The notes beneath the pieces are model-generated. The model worked only from the letters and a program-made list of their open reading frames with translations, ran no database searches and was not told the origin of the DNA. Both the position numbers and the translations under genes were made by a program. A stretch of DNA of 64,000 nucleotides from Merluccius polli (taxonomy: Eukaryota; Chordata; Actinopteri; Gadiformes; Merlucciidae): the NCBI GenBank assembly GCA_030340625.1, contig JAOPHQ010005710.1, positions 1 to 64,000 on the forward strand, in the 5' to 3' direction. Positions 51,204 to 62,884 of the stretch are shown here, one piece after another; the first letter of the stretch is position 1, and each line of letters opens with the position of its first letter.

Positions 51204-54200
51204 CCATGACCTTGTGTAGGCGATCTAACAGTGACCTTACTTCCTCTGCTTGGGTGTCATAAACCTGAGCTTTCCTTAGCTCTGGGTCGTCACTTTCGAT
51301 TTCTCCCACCTTGACTTCTCCACTTGGTAGCTCTTTGTGCCACAGAAAATCTGGGCCTGTGAACCAGTTACAGGTTACAAGCTGCTCTGCTGTAAGACCT
51401 CTCGAGTCATGGTCTGCTGGATTCTCTCCAGAGGCCACATATCTCCATTGGGCAGACTCTGTGCTTTGCTTGATTCGCTCTACACGGTTTGCTACGAACA
51501 CATGAAATCTTCTCGCTTCGTTATTGATGTGTCCAAGGACAACCTTGGAGTCAATCCAGAAGAATTCTTGTTGGTAGTCAACCTCCAGTTCTTTCTTGAG
51601 CATGTCACTGGTGCGGACAGCTACCACTGCTGCTGACAGCTCGAGTCTTGGTATGGTCGTGATCTTAGTAGGGGCAACTCTTGACTTTCCCATCACTAAG
51701 GAGCAGTGGACTTCACTTGATGTACTGACTGCTCTGAGGTATGAGCATTCTCCATATCCTGCGACACTGGCATCGGCGAAATGGTGGAGCTCATAGCGTT
51801 GGACCTTGAAGTCTGATGGAATGTAGCATCTCTTGATTTTAACCATAGCCAGGTTTTGTAGGTCTTGGAGCCAGGATTCCCACAGGGGCCGGAGTTCATC
51901 AGGTAAAGTATCATCCCAGCCAAGCTTATCACGACACATCTGTTGCAGGATTTGCTTTCCTATGAGGATAAAGGGAGCCACAAATCCAAGTGGATCGTAG
52001 ACTGAAGCAACCGTGGACAAGACTCCTCTTCTGGTGAGTGGGTTTTCTTTGACGACTACTCTAAACTGAAACTCATCAGAAGCTACGCACCACTGTACAC
52101 CGAGTACTCTTTCCATGTGTAGCTCACCAAATGCCATGTCCAGGTTATTTGCCGCTTCTGCACATTCCTCTTTGGGAATTGTGGCTATGACTTCTTTACT
52201 GTTGGAGATGAATTTATGCAGCCGGAGTTTGCCCGAGCTGCAGAGTTCTCTTGCCTCCTTCACTAGCTGGATAGCTTGGTCATTGGACTCTACACTTGAC
52301 AAGCCATCATCCACATAGAAGTTTCTTTTAATGAACTTGACTGTGTTCTCACTGAAGCATCCAAGACCTTCAGTCGCGATGTGCTTGAGTCCATAGTTGG
52401 CACAGCCAGGTGATGAAGCTGCACCAAACAGATGGACTTTCATCCTATAGACGGAAGGTTGGGCTTCAAAATTTCCCTCATCCCACCACAGGAATCTTAG
52501 ATAAATCTGATCTTCTGCCTTCACGTGGAACTGGTGGAACATGTGTTCTATGTCACACATGATTGCCACGGGGCCTCTCCGAAAACGACATAGGACTCCA
52601 ACCAAGTTGTTTGTCAACTCTGGGCCAGTCAGAAGGTGCTCATTTAAGGATATCCCCTTGTACTTTGCGGAGCAGTCGAAGACTACACGTATTTTTCCAG
52701 GCTTCTGTGGATGATACACCCCGTGGTGCGGGGTGTACCATGCTGGAACGTTACAGAGCTCTGTTTCTGGGACCCTTTCTGCATCCCCACGTGAGATTGT
52801 TTCATCCATGAATGTCCTGTAGTCTTTGAAGTATTTTTCATTTTTCCTCAACTTCCTTTCTAGGCATCGTAGACAGTGGATGGCGCACACCTTATTATCA
52901 GGTAAGTTGGGTCTTTCTTTCTTAAATGGTAGTGGCATCTCATAGTGTCCATCGTCTTTGAGCCTGATGCCCCTTTCCATTATTGACAGGAATCGGATAT
53001 CTTCTTGAGAAATGTGGTCATCTTCTGGCGCTCCTTCGATGAAGTCAGATTCCAGCACCTTGATGACATCTATAGGTGAGTATAGTTCCTTTATCTGTGT
53101 TCTAAGAACATAGTGCACTTCACTTGTGAGCTCTGAAGAGCACTGAAGGTGTGGCATCACTTGGTTTATGATGACTTGGTGACTTACTCCAATTACATCT
53201 CCACAGTCAAGACATGGATTGCCATAGCCGACTACACTCCAGCCCAAGTCTGTTCTTGAAGCGAAGGGCAGATTGTCTTCTTTACTTGACACCACTTGTC
53301 TTGTGAGGAGAGCTTGAGGACAATTGTAGCCGATTAACAGGCCGACATCACATTTTTGCAGAGGAGCGATTTCATGTGCAATGTGTTCAAGATGAGGCCA
53401 TGCCATTGCAGTCTCTGGTGTAGGAATGTGATCTCTGTTTGCAGGAATGAACTCTCTAGTGTAAGTCCCTGGCAGAGGGATTATCTTGTCTGAGAAGTAT
53501 CCTCTCACCTGTAAACCAGTCAGTTTCCTGCATGATACAAGCGTGGTTTTTGCAGCCATTGTGGAGAGCTTTAGCTGCACTGGTTCATTCTTTGTGTGAA
53601 GAGCCTTTGCTGTGTCTTCGAGGATAAACGTTGTGTCACTTTGTGTATAGAGGAGTGCATACACAAGAACTTCATTGGTGGGCTCACTTGCTGCTGACAC
53701 CCACACTGGAACAATTGAGGATGTGTGAGTGTCCTTGATGTTCTGCACAACTCTCAATGACCTTGCTTCACTCGATGTTGTTGCGTTACTTGATGCTCTC
53801 ATCTCACTTGATGCTCTTGCTGATGTATCATGTAGGCGTTCTACTCTCCTTTCTCTTGACCTGTCAATGTTCCTTGCACCATCAGGCCTTGTCGCCATTC
53901 TTTCTTCTTTGGTGCGATCGTCGTGGAGGCAAGTTGGATGTCTCTTCTCACACATACTACAACAATTTTTGTTCTTACATTCCTTTGAGCGATGGCCGGA
54001 CATTAGACAGCCGAAGCACAAATTTTTCTCCTGAACAAACTTGACTCGCTCAGAGATTGTCTTATCCATACATTTACGACATTTGTGTAAACTGTGACCT
54101 GTCTTCTCACAGAAATCACAGCATGAAGAGACAACTCTCTCATCTGAGTTGGTTGCCAGGACCTTTGCTCCAGGACCTCTACTCTTTGGAACCTTGAACC

Positions 54201-55203
54201 TTTCGCACTCACTTGGTTTTAGGGCATGGAGGGATGATACTGGATGGCAAGAAATTTTGGCTTCACGTGTGAGGAACTTAACAAATTGACTAAAGCTTGG
54301 GTAGGTATGACTTTGCTCTTCCTCTTCTATGACTTTCCTACTCCATCTTGCGGTCAACCAGTCTGGAAGTTTAGTGAGTATTTTCTGGTTCTCATGACAG
54401 TCGTTGAGTACTTCAAGCCCTTTCATCTGTGACATGGCAGCCTCACAGCTGGCAAGGAAGTCTGTGAATTCTTGAAGTTCTGTGCTGCCCTTGGTGCTTA
54501 TCTTCGGCCATGCATCGAGTTTGTTTCTGAATGCCTTAGCAATGAGGAATGGGCTGCCATATCGTTCTGGCAAAACGGTCCATGCTGCATTATAGGCTGA
54601 TTCTGTGCCTAGAAGGAAGTAGTTCTCTATGGCCTTCTTGGCAGGTCCACCCACGTACCTTTGCAGATAATATAGCTTTTCTTCAGCTGGTATGTTTTTT
54701 CTATCAATGAGTGTTTGATATGAAGCCTTCCAGTCGTTGAATCTGAGTGGGTCACCACTGAATGTTGTCGGTTCTGGAACAAGAAGTCGATTAGCGCTCA
54801 TGGACTCTGTGAATGCTCTAACAAGAGCTGCTGTGCCGTTTTCTTGCTCTGGTTGTATCACAGCTTGTGGTGAAGACTGGTACTGCAACGGTATTTGTGT
54901 CACAGTTGATGGTCGAGAATGGTACTGTGCTGGGCTTTTATGCTTGACTTCCCCTTTTAGGGAGATGCGATCATGAAGCATGTTGTATATTTCCTCGTCG
55001 GAGCACTCACTCTGCTCATATACTTGGAGTCTAGCCTTGGCAGCATTCAGCTTCTTAATTGTTTCTAGGCGCTCTACTTGTCTTCGCTTGTATTCTAGTT
55101 CCAGTTGTCTTTCTGCATTGTCAGCTTCTTGTTTTGCTCGTTCAGCCATTTGTTGTGCTCGTGATTTAGCAGCTTCAGCTTCGAGCCTTTGAAGATCTTC
55201 CAT
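51133..55203 (-). pseudogene. BEL/Pao gag-pol, main open frame (1,356 codons)
   Basis: In order: a coiled-coil, Lys/Glu-rich gag segment (residues 1-70); the gag domain of the DUF1759 type (about 125-290); CCHC-like zinc knuckles (CDFCEKTGHSLHKC, CFGCLMSGHRSKEC, about 365-430); a DUF1758-type retropepsin (about 505-620) in which Tyr519 stands where the family has the catalytic Asp; reverse transcriptase with an intact YVDDG (about 958-962); and an RNase H/peptidase A17-type region with HHFADASVAGYG. The frame ends at a frameshift near 51200. I describe breaks only. Confidence 0.92.
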
Positions 55204-55255
55204 ATAATGTTCTTGCTCCTGCAGTATTTCTAGAGTGGCTTCGTTAGCAGCAATG

Positions 55256-55785
55256 TCAGCAGCGGCATCTTGTCTCTTGGCAGCAGACAGGCTTGAGCTT
55301 GAAGATGTTGTTTTTGTGATCTTGCTGTGGTAAGTGTTGATACTTTTCGAAGTCTTCAGAAGTTAGTACAGGCCCTATTTTCTTCCTGACTCGATCATTA
55401 TCCTCATGACCATCATCATGTCTTGTGTCCAGACTATACTTTGAAGTCTTAATCATCTTCCTTGTTATTGCTTCACAGTTGTGCTGATGTGCTCTTGCAG
55501 CAATTCATTTGAGCATTGTTCACTCAGTGCTTGATTGGCTTCTTTGGCGATAGCCTTCCACTTGTTATAGTTCACACTGAAACGATGTTCAAGTCTTCTT
55601 ACCTGCTCATCGTGCAGTTCTTGGCCCTTTTCCGTTAACTTGCGGATTCTTTTGGCTCTTTGTAAGGAATCATGCTCATCGCCTTCTTTGCCTTCAGCCA
55701 CTGATAATTGCTTGTCTGTGAAGTGCTGCAAGTTGTCATCTAAAAGTTCTTCGCCACCCTCAGGGTTGTGCTCAATCTCCAACAT
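55256..55785 (-). pseudogene. BEL/Pao gag 5' segment, frameshifted
   Basis: 55785-55465 opens MLEIEHNPEGGEELLDDNLQ and a helical basic/acidic stretch (LTEKGQELHDEQVRRLEHRF) common at the start of Pao gags. It stops, and two short further frames lead towards the main ORF at 55203. The 590 bp between 55786 and the LTR is the untranslated leader; no clear tRNA primer site was identified. Confidence 0.65.
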
Positions 55786-56797
55786 TTTACTTAATGTATA
55801 CTCTTGTCATAGTTTGGTTTAAATTGTGTCTTGTATTTAACTGTAATTTCACCTCATTCAGTCACAAGTTATGTTGTAGTTCAGTTGAATAGCTCTCCTT
55901 TTTGATGTAACTACTATAACTTACAGCAAATAGTGCTAATGTTACTTATTTGTGAAAGCCTTGTGGTCAAATTGAACCTTTAATGACCAACGTGACAACT
56001 TAAATTAACCAAAAATGTTGCTGAAGTTAACTTGTACAGTTACTAAATGGCAGCAATTCACCTTTAAATGTACTATTTTTATGAACATTCACATAATAAT
56101 CACAAACAAATGCAATATCACTTATTACTTCACTTAAACTTAATTTGAAAAGGTAAGCAAATAAACAAGTTAACTCGACATAAGAAATGCAAACAAACGT
56201 TTTTTAGTCTCTTGAGAGGAGATGACTCAAGCTGAGAGGAGCACGACAGTTTATGATGGTGATTACTGGACCTTTCCAATCTTGACTTGATAGCTTGTGC
56301 TGTCTGTCATCTGCCGGAGCTTTGCTGTCCTCTGGCGCCGTCTATTGGTCGAACCCGGACGGGGCAGTAGAGTCTCACTGTAGCTCCACTCAGTAAGATG
56401 CAAGTCTTGAATGTATACAGGGTTTATTTACCAACAGGCAACCCGTGAGACTGGGTTGAGAAAACAAATAAAAATGAATTAATAAAATGCATACATGTAC
56501 GTCTTCACAACATTCTTAATTCTTTACAACGTATATAGATAGTTAATACATTGGTCAGTTAGCTAGCATAACAGACAATTAGCATAATATAACATTACCT
56601 CGTCAGCTGCTTTCCACTGAGGGCTAAATCCTTCGCTTTGTCCGGTCTCCGTCTAGCTTCGACTCTATAAATTTTCCTTCTGAAGGTCTTACAGGTAAGT
56701 AAATAACATTAAATCTTCATACAACGTGTTTTCTTAACTTTGTATTGCTATTAATTTGCGTTGTCTTGTGCTGCTATTACCTTGTTGTCGTTGCTCT

Positions 56798-58292
56798 CAG
56801 TGTTGCCAGATGAGATTGACAGTTTCCAGCCCAATCACATCTTAGAACCTGCCCAATCCAATAAAAACCAGCCCAAACCACAAAGTTGCCAGACACCCGT
56901 GTAAACCCTTAAAATCATAACACATGCAATAGAAAACACTCGTAAGTATCAAGAGCTTCATATCTGCGTCAAATAACCACACATAAATGATAGATAAATA
57001 GGTTTTTGCAAATTGCAAAAACCTGCAAAAATTGCAAAAAGGTGCACTTTTAAATATCATTATTTACATCACAAATGACCCGTATGAGGACTACTTGGAA
57101 AACAATTTAAAACAAACAAAACAATGCACAGAGTGCCTCTCTTTTTGTCAGGCCTGGACAAAATGGAGGACTCAGGAGCAGATTTAGGAGCAGATTAAAG
57201 CAGGCTTTATTGAGACTATGCAATCTAAATTCACACACTTAAACAAGGTGACAAACAAACAGGCTGTGAAACATCTAAATACACTGACGGCTATAAAAAC
57301 AGAACTATCCAACGTGAGGCAAAAGACCTCAAAGAAACAAAGAAGGAAACTAAAGATCACTCAAAAGAGGCAAAACGAAACACACTAATAACTGAACTAC
57401 GCTGGCAATCTGGCTATGAAAATGTACAACAAAAAATCACTCCAAAGGAGGAAAACAAATCACACTAACAACTTAACTACACTGGCAACCTGGCTATGAA
57501 AAGACACAACAAAAAATCACTCCAAAGGAGGAAAACAACAGGGCTACTAAATAATCTAGAATCTTGACTGGGTAGAAATTTACAAACAAAAAGTTACTCA
57601 TTTAAGAGGTAAATCAGAATACAAACTTTTGCGGGAACGAGGCTATGATCAAGGCTGTGGACAAAGGCTGGGGTTCGAGGCAAACACAAGGCAGACACAC
57701 GACACTCTGGCACAGAACAAAGGGAGACGCCGACTATAAGACACATCAGGTGAGGGAGCACAGGTGGAAACAATCAGGGATTAGGGGAGACGTCAGACAG
57801 GTGGCACATGAGGAAGGGCAAGTGACCTGAAACGAGAGGAGAGTTACTTTTCAAAATAAAACAGGAAGTTCACGAGACAAAAAACCCAGGACAAGACACC
57901 CTTCACCGCTGTGTGACACTTTTTCTCCTCTCTCCCTCCATCCCCCTCTTTTTCTCCTCACTGCTTAGCAGCGAGTGTGGCGGCTTTGCTGAACTGACGT
58001 CATGGTTAAGTTGCCAAATGAAATGATGCCGATTGTTAAAAAAAAAAGATGCCGATTGAATAACCTACAACTTGCATCACTTATTTATTTATTAAAGCTA
58101 TTTATTTATGTATTAAAGCTATTTATTTATTTAAAAGAGAGAGAAAGAGTGCTGTTTTCACAATATTAAAACTCGCCAAATGTGGACAAAAGCAGCCCAA
58201 ATTTTATTCACCAGCCCAATGTGTTTTTTCCCCGCCTGACGTAAACAAAAGTAGCCCAATTGGGCGGAAAACCGCCCAATCTGGCAACACTG
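56798..58292. mobile_element. hAT-type element inside the Pao 5' LTR
   Basis: The ends CAGTGTTGCCAGAT and ATCTGGCAACACTG lie between GTTGCTCT at 56790-56797 and 58293-58300. It begins CAG and ends CTG, as in many hATs. It contains a solo LTR (57146-57918). No transposase is recognised. Confidence 0.92.
57146..57918. mobile_element. Solo LTR-like element inside the hAT
   Basis: It starts TGTCAGGCC and ends GTGTGACA, flanked by CTTTT at 57141-57145 and 57919-57923. An internal tandem repeat of about 65-70 bp (AATCACTCCAAAGGAGGAAA...) spans about 57350-57545. No coding sequence. The retroviral or retrotransposon family is unknown. Confidence 0.7.
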
Positions 58293-58455
58293 GTTGCTCT
58301 TGTCTTGTGGACACACGTGATAATCTCGCGCTTAATATTAAGGTGCTACGCTCTTAATTGCAGGACGAACAAAAAAGCTGCAGAGATTAGTTCCGCCCTC
58401 CATACTAATAGCAGGAACCACAGCTATACCTTTACTGACCCTTACGGCAGTTACA

Positions 58456-58754
58456 GTTATACTGTGTGATTTCGCCAGAAAGATGTGTCAGCATCAATTA
58501 TTCTCTCTGGCCCTCTACCTGTCAGGGGTAATGATGAGCGTTATAGTAGATTAATGTCCCTAAATCATTGGTTGGCACGCTATAGTCAAGAGCAGGGCTT
58601 AGGTTTTATAGATAACTGGCCCTCCCTATGGGGCCGCCCTGGCATGCTGATGAGAGATGGCCTTCATCCTACTGTGTTAGGTGCCTCAATTATGTCAGGG
58701 AACATAGATGTCTTAGCCAGGCATGACATATTCACCAACAGAATGCTGGGATGA
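58456..58754 (+). pseudogene. L2/CR1-type ORF1 esterase, right piece
   Basis: IILSGPLPVRGNDERYSRLM, LGFIDNWPSLWGRPGML and MRDGLHPTVLGASIMSGNI include the DGLHP block, with the Asp and His of the SGNH catalytic triad. A frameshift separates it from the left piece. It is terminated by a stop at 58752. Confidence 0.72.
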
Positions 58755-59099
58755 GGGATGTTTCACTGATCATCATCGTAGTCCATCTCATCAATCTCCA
58801 CCACACGGGATGCAGGTGATTAGCGAACCTGCTAGCAACATACTAGCCAATGTTGCAGAGTCTAGAACACTAAGCTAGTTAGCTTGGGTGATGTAGCACA
58901 TAGTGCTGACACTGACTCTCACAACTTCTTGGAATTCTTCAAACCAATTCGAATAAATTAGAAAATAAATTGACGCTGCAGATGGACAGATAAGTTTAGG
59001 ATATTTGGTTAGAGCTGGTTAGGGTTAAGGTTAGCGCGGAACTATTGCAGCCAACAGCGCCACCCAGGAGAGGAGGGACTGAAAAGGGCATAGGATAGG
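58755..59099. other. No gene; possible continuation of LINE ORF1 region
   Basis: After the esterase stop the sequence has no open frames or recognised ends. Confidence 0.4.
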
Positions 59100-59238
59100 A
59101 TCGGAACACTTTATTGATCACCCGAATCTGTACAACAACTATTATTGTACACTACAGATACAATAATAATTATAAAAAACAGTAGTTCACATGAAGTAAT
59201 ATAGTATATAGTATATATAGCATAATACGGTGTAGTAG

Positions 59239-59284
<46 letters not shown>

Positions 59285-60055
59285 GCAGTAATAACAGTAT
59301 GATAGTGATAATAATAAAATGCAGTGTAAAGTTGCTCAGCGACAGTTTGAAAACTGTGTAGATGCATTGTAAAGTGGCCCTGTGCATTATAGTAAAGAAT
59401 ATATACAAAATCAGTATAAATAAATTCTAAATAAAATAAATTCTACAGTGTGAGTAGTTTAAAGTTGTTTAAAGTGTCCGAGCAGGTGTGTGAGGGGGGG
59501 GGCGGGGTGGTCTCAGGCACTGTTGTACAGCCTGATGGCTGCCGGCACAAAGGAACACCTGAAGCAATCCGTCTTGCACCTGGGGGGGAAATGAGCCTGT
59601 GGCTGAAGGTGCTCCCCATCTGCCACAACTCATCATAGAGGGGATGGGAGGGGTTGCCCAGGATGGTCTTGATTTAGTCTCTCGTCCTCATCTCCGCCAC
59701 TGCCTCCAGACTGTCCAGCTCTAGCCCAAGAACAGAGCTAGCCTTCCTCACTAGCTTGTTGAGTTTGTTGGTCTCCCCAGCCTTGATGCTGCCTCCCCAG
59801 CACACCACAGCAAAGAACAGTGTGCTGGCTACCACAGACTGGTTGAACATCTGCAGTAGCCTGCTGCACATGTCGAAGGACCTGAACCTCCTGAAGAAAG
59901 AACAGTCTGCTCTGTCCTTTCTGATAGAGGGCCTCTGTGTTCAGTCCAGTTTATTGTTTAAGTGTACTCATAGGAACCTGTACGAGTCCACCTTCTCTAT
60001 TTCCTCCCCCTCGGTGCTGTTCCTCCACTTTTTGTACCCATGCACGACTTAAAAA
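59100..60055 (-). mobile_element. L2/CR1-type LINE 3' fragment
   Basis: The minus strand reads (60050-59880) KVDSYRFLRVHLNN and RPSIRKDRADCSFFRRFRSF, then QSVVASTLFFAVVCWGGSIK and NKLNKLVRKASSVLGLELDS. This is the C-terminal end of a jockey-superfamily ORF2. It is followed by a decayed tail and 3' UTR with an (AAT)n tract at 59240-59284. It is 5'-truncated. Confidence 0.75.
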
Positions 60056-60365
60056 AAATATTTTTTGTACAATATTGTTCAGCGATTTTAATCCTTAGAT
60101 CAATATCAATCTGTTAAACACCCCCCTACTCACTTTTGGGCTAAGCCCCCAATGGTTTTATGTGATGGAAACCCCCTGATGTAACTCAATATGTACATAT
60201 TCAAATGCATAATCCTTCTTCCAAGGTGTTGTATCATACTGCCGTCAGCATCTAGTTGTGCACAAAATGCATGGTGACATAGAAAAGCAGGGTTCCCCCA
60301 CTTTCAAAACCCCCACTATATCACTAGTTTTCCCTACTGCTCAAAACATCACTATCACAGCATTA

Positions 60366-60600
60366 TAGGGCTGCCCCCCTAATAGTCGATCAACCCTTAG
60401 TCGATCAACAGAGGGGTAGTCGAATAAGTTTTCATTAGTCGTGCAAAGAGTAAAACATAAATATAACACACCACAAGCATCGCTGAGTGAAGCTGGCGTA
60501 CTCTTTTTGAGATGGGTAGGTGCATGCTAATCGAAAGTCAGCAACCAAAACAGTTGGAACTACGCTGTCCAAACAGCAGCCATAGTACGTAATAGATGCT
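60366..60600. mobile_element. hAT-like terminal fragment
   Basis: TAGGGCTGCCCCCCTAATAG followed by GTCGATCAACCCTTAGTCGA is a hAT-style left end. The inverse of the same family appears at 10455-10480. No right end was found here. Confidence 0.4.
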
Positions 60601-60632
60601 TTAACAGGTGTACAGGACAAACCCCTTTCCAG

Positions 60633-61370
60633 ATGTTGACAGATAAAAAGCCTAACGTATCTACAATGCAGAAGTTTGGGTCTGTATGTTACACATACAA
60701 ACAGGACAAGGAAAAACTAGATTCCAGGTGTGACCAGGGACGTTTTGTGGGTTATGACAAGAACAGCCCGCATATTTGGTCTATCATCCAGATACAAAAG
60801 CACAGTCTAGTCAAGTTTGTGAACAAGGTAACTGTGGGGAAACAGACACCAAATGATGACAATAACAGTGTGAGGCAGCCTACGGCTAGCAGGGTCACAC
60901 AGGAGGTCAAGAAGAGTACAGAGAATGCTCAAGAGACTAGTGCACAAAGTGATAGTCCAGTAACTATGCCTGTGTGACAAATGATGAATCTGAGAGTGGG
61001 AGGTACCCGACTAGAGACAGGAGGAAACCAAGTCACTTAAAGGACTTATATATATAACTGAAGACAGTGATAGTGATGGGATTCATACTGCCATAGACTA
61101 CTGCACAGAGCAGTATGTGGCGTTCCACAGACATTTAAGGAGGCTATGATGTCAGCTGACTCAAAAGAGTGGGTAAAAGCCATGGATGATGGAATCCAAT
61201 CATTAAACGACAACAACACGTTTACCCTGACAAATCTGCCAAAAGGCAAAAACACAGTGGGGGGTAAATGGGTTTACTCTATCCAAAGTGATATTGAGGG
61301 AACTGACAAGTACAAAGCAAGGTTTGTGGCCAAGGGCTATAGCCAGACTATGGAGAAATTTTTTCTCCCA
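60633..61370 (+). pseudogene. Copia (Ty1-type) pol remnant
   Basis: MLTDKKPNVSTMQKFGSVCY, then LDSRCDQGRFVGYDKNSP, is the integrase C-terminal region of Copia polyproteins (FGCxAYxxxxxxKLDxRxxxGxFVGY). 61146-61350 reads SKEWVKAMDDGIQSLNDNNT, WVYSIQSDIEGTDKYKARFV and AKGYSQT, the opening of the Copia reverse transcriptase (RVT_2). It breaks off before the catalytic motifs. No LTRs were seen. Confidence 0.8.
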
Positions 61371-61509
61371 CGGCCACGGAGTGTTGTTACAGAAAGCAGC
61401 ACAGGAGGCCCTACAGCACAGTCCTACAGCATTAGGTACTAACAATGCAAAAGTTATACAAAGGGGGATGACTATCTGACTTCCACAGTCAAATGGGTTG
61501 ACTGTGGAA

Positions 61510-62528
61510 AGGAAAGTCATTTACATTTAGGGCATTTAGCAGACGCTTTTGTCCAAAGCGACTTAAAATAAGTACAAATGTTAGAAGAAAGTGCAACAGT
61601 AAATTGCTACCAGTAGAGTAAGGATTTCACAAGAACTAGTTTCTAGGTTAACCCATTGCTAGTATACAACAGAGATAAGTGCAAAAATACTAAGCGCAGA
61701 ATATCAAAGTAAGAGCCAGAACATACAAACAGAATAATTGCAAAATTATTATTTTTTTATTATTGGGAGGGGGAGGGGTAGTAGAGGAAGGATGCTAAGG
61801 TGAACTCTGAACAGGTGGGTCTTGAGTCTCTTGCGGAAGCAGGTGATCAACTCTGCAGTCCTCACGTCAGCAGGGAGGTCGTTCCACCATAGCAGCGCCA
61901 AGACAGAGAAGAGTTGTGACTTAGCTGTGCGACCTTTGCTTGCTCTCAGGGATGGCGGTATCAGCCAGCCAGCCGAGGAAGTTGCACGGAGGGCTGTAGC
62001 TGGGGCGTGGGGTCTGACTAGTGCTTGGAAGTAGGTCGGGGCAGTTCCGTTGACAGCCTTGTAGGTCAGTACCATTGTCTTGAATCTGATGCGAGCTGCT
62101 ACAGGGAGCCAGTGGAGGTCGCGGAAGAGAGGGGTCACGTGGGAGAACTTCGGTAGGTTGAACACGAGTCGTGCTGCCGCGTTCTGGATACGCTGCAAAG
62201 GCTTGATCGCAGAGGCAGGGAGTCCAGCGAGTTGCAGTAGTCGAGGCCGGAGATGACGAGCGCTTGGACCAAGGAGCTGTGCTGCTTCCCTTGTGAGGAA
62301 GGGTCGGATCCAGCGAATGTTGTAGAGAGCAAATCTGCAGGATCGGGTCACCGCAGTGATGTTGGCTGTGCAGCGCAGTTGGTCGTCCAGTATGACGCCG
62401 AGGTTCCTGCCAGTTGGTGAAGGACCCACCACAGCATCCCCAACAATTACCAGTAGGTCCATGTGAGGGCAGTCCTTCCCCAGCAAGAAGAGTAGCTCAG
62501 TCTTGTTGAGGTTGAGCTTCACATGCAA
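61510..62528 (-). mobile_element. L2-clade LINE, 5'-truncated, with conserved tail
   Basis: The minus strand opens VKLNLNKTELLFLLGKDCPH and continues GRNLGVILDDQL, ALYNIRWIRPFLT, IQNAAARLVFNLPKFSHVTP, FRDLHWLPVAARIRFKTMVL and LLWWNDLPADVRTAE, the C-terminal third of an L2-type ORF2 just after the RT. A compensating frameshift pair lies near 62240-62290. The 3' tail GGCATTTAGCAGACGCTTTT is a common fish LINE/SINE tail. Confidence 0.85.
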
Positions 62529-62655
62529 ATGGAATACAATTTGACTGTTGAATGCTAGTGAAATTCATTAAAAGTCTACACAAAAAATAACTATTCTGTA
62601 ACGGGTTACAGAAATGCACTTTGCAAAGGAAGGAGCTCTACTGTACGGTCTGGGA

Positions 62656-62809
62656 ATGAACAAAGAACAGAGGAAAACTAAGGAGAGTGATGGGAAACCA
62701 AGAGGAAAGTGGGCGAATAAGACGGAGTACCTCCTGGTTGTGGCAGGCAATGTGGTTGGTCTGGGCAACGTGTGGAGGTTCCCATACCTCTGCTACAAGA
62801 ACGGTGGAG
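62656..62809 (+). CDS. SLC6-family Na+/Cl--dependent transporter, first coding exon
   Basis: SLC6 proteins cotransport Na+, Cl- and GABA, betaine, taurine, creatine or related solutes across the plasma membrane. MNKEQRKTKESDGKPRGKWA is a short cytosolic N-terminus. NKTEYLLVVAGNVVGLGNVW and RFPYLCYKNGG form TM1, with the family-defining NVWRFPYLCYKNGG containing the unwound ion-site segment. The donor GTGAGT at 62810 splits the conserved Gly-Gly-Gly. An in-frame ATG at 62614 is an alternative start; a TAA precedes it at 62599. The W-x-N-K-x-E and Cys-Tyr-Lys point to the GABA/betaine/taurine group (SLC6A6/8/11/12/13), member undetermined. The rest lies right of the window. Confidence 0.88.
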
Positions 62810-62884
62810 GTGAGTTACAGGGACCATCATCTGGATGTAAAGTGGGTATGTCGAAGAGGAAGGCCTAGCAGGTAGCTAACTACT

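Larger units (their letters stand above)
48905..58455 (-). mobile_element. BEL/Pao LTR retrotransposon (provirus)
   Basis: Two LTRs beginning TG and ending CA (48905-49472; 56379-58455 including an insertion) are flanked by GTTAT duplications (48900-48904, 58456-58460). A polypurine tract GGTGGGAG lies just inside the 3' LTR. Gag, protease, RT, RNase H and integrase follow in the BEL/Pao order on the minus strand. The frame is broken in several places and the protease catalytic Asp is replaced, so it is defective, although the LTRs remain similar. Confidence 0.95.
56379..58455 (-). repeat. BEL/Pao 5' LTR, split by a hAT element
   Basis: LTR parts are 56379-56797 and 58301-58455, separated by a 1,495-bp insertion with its 8-bp duplication. 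Otherwise it matches 48905-49472. Confidence 0.93.

Noticed and set aside
56345..56372. T-arm-like GGTTCGA segment next to the Pao LTR as a possible tRNA gene or primer-binding site
   Set aside because: Only the T-arm-like part is present, no cloverleaf can be drawn, and the orientation does not give a clear TGG-starting primer site beside the LTR.
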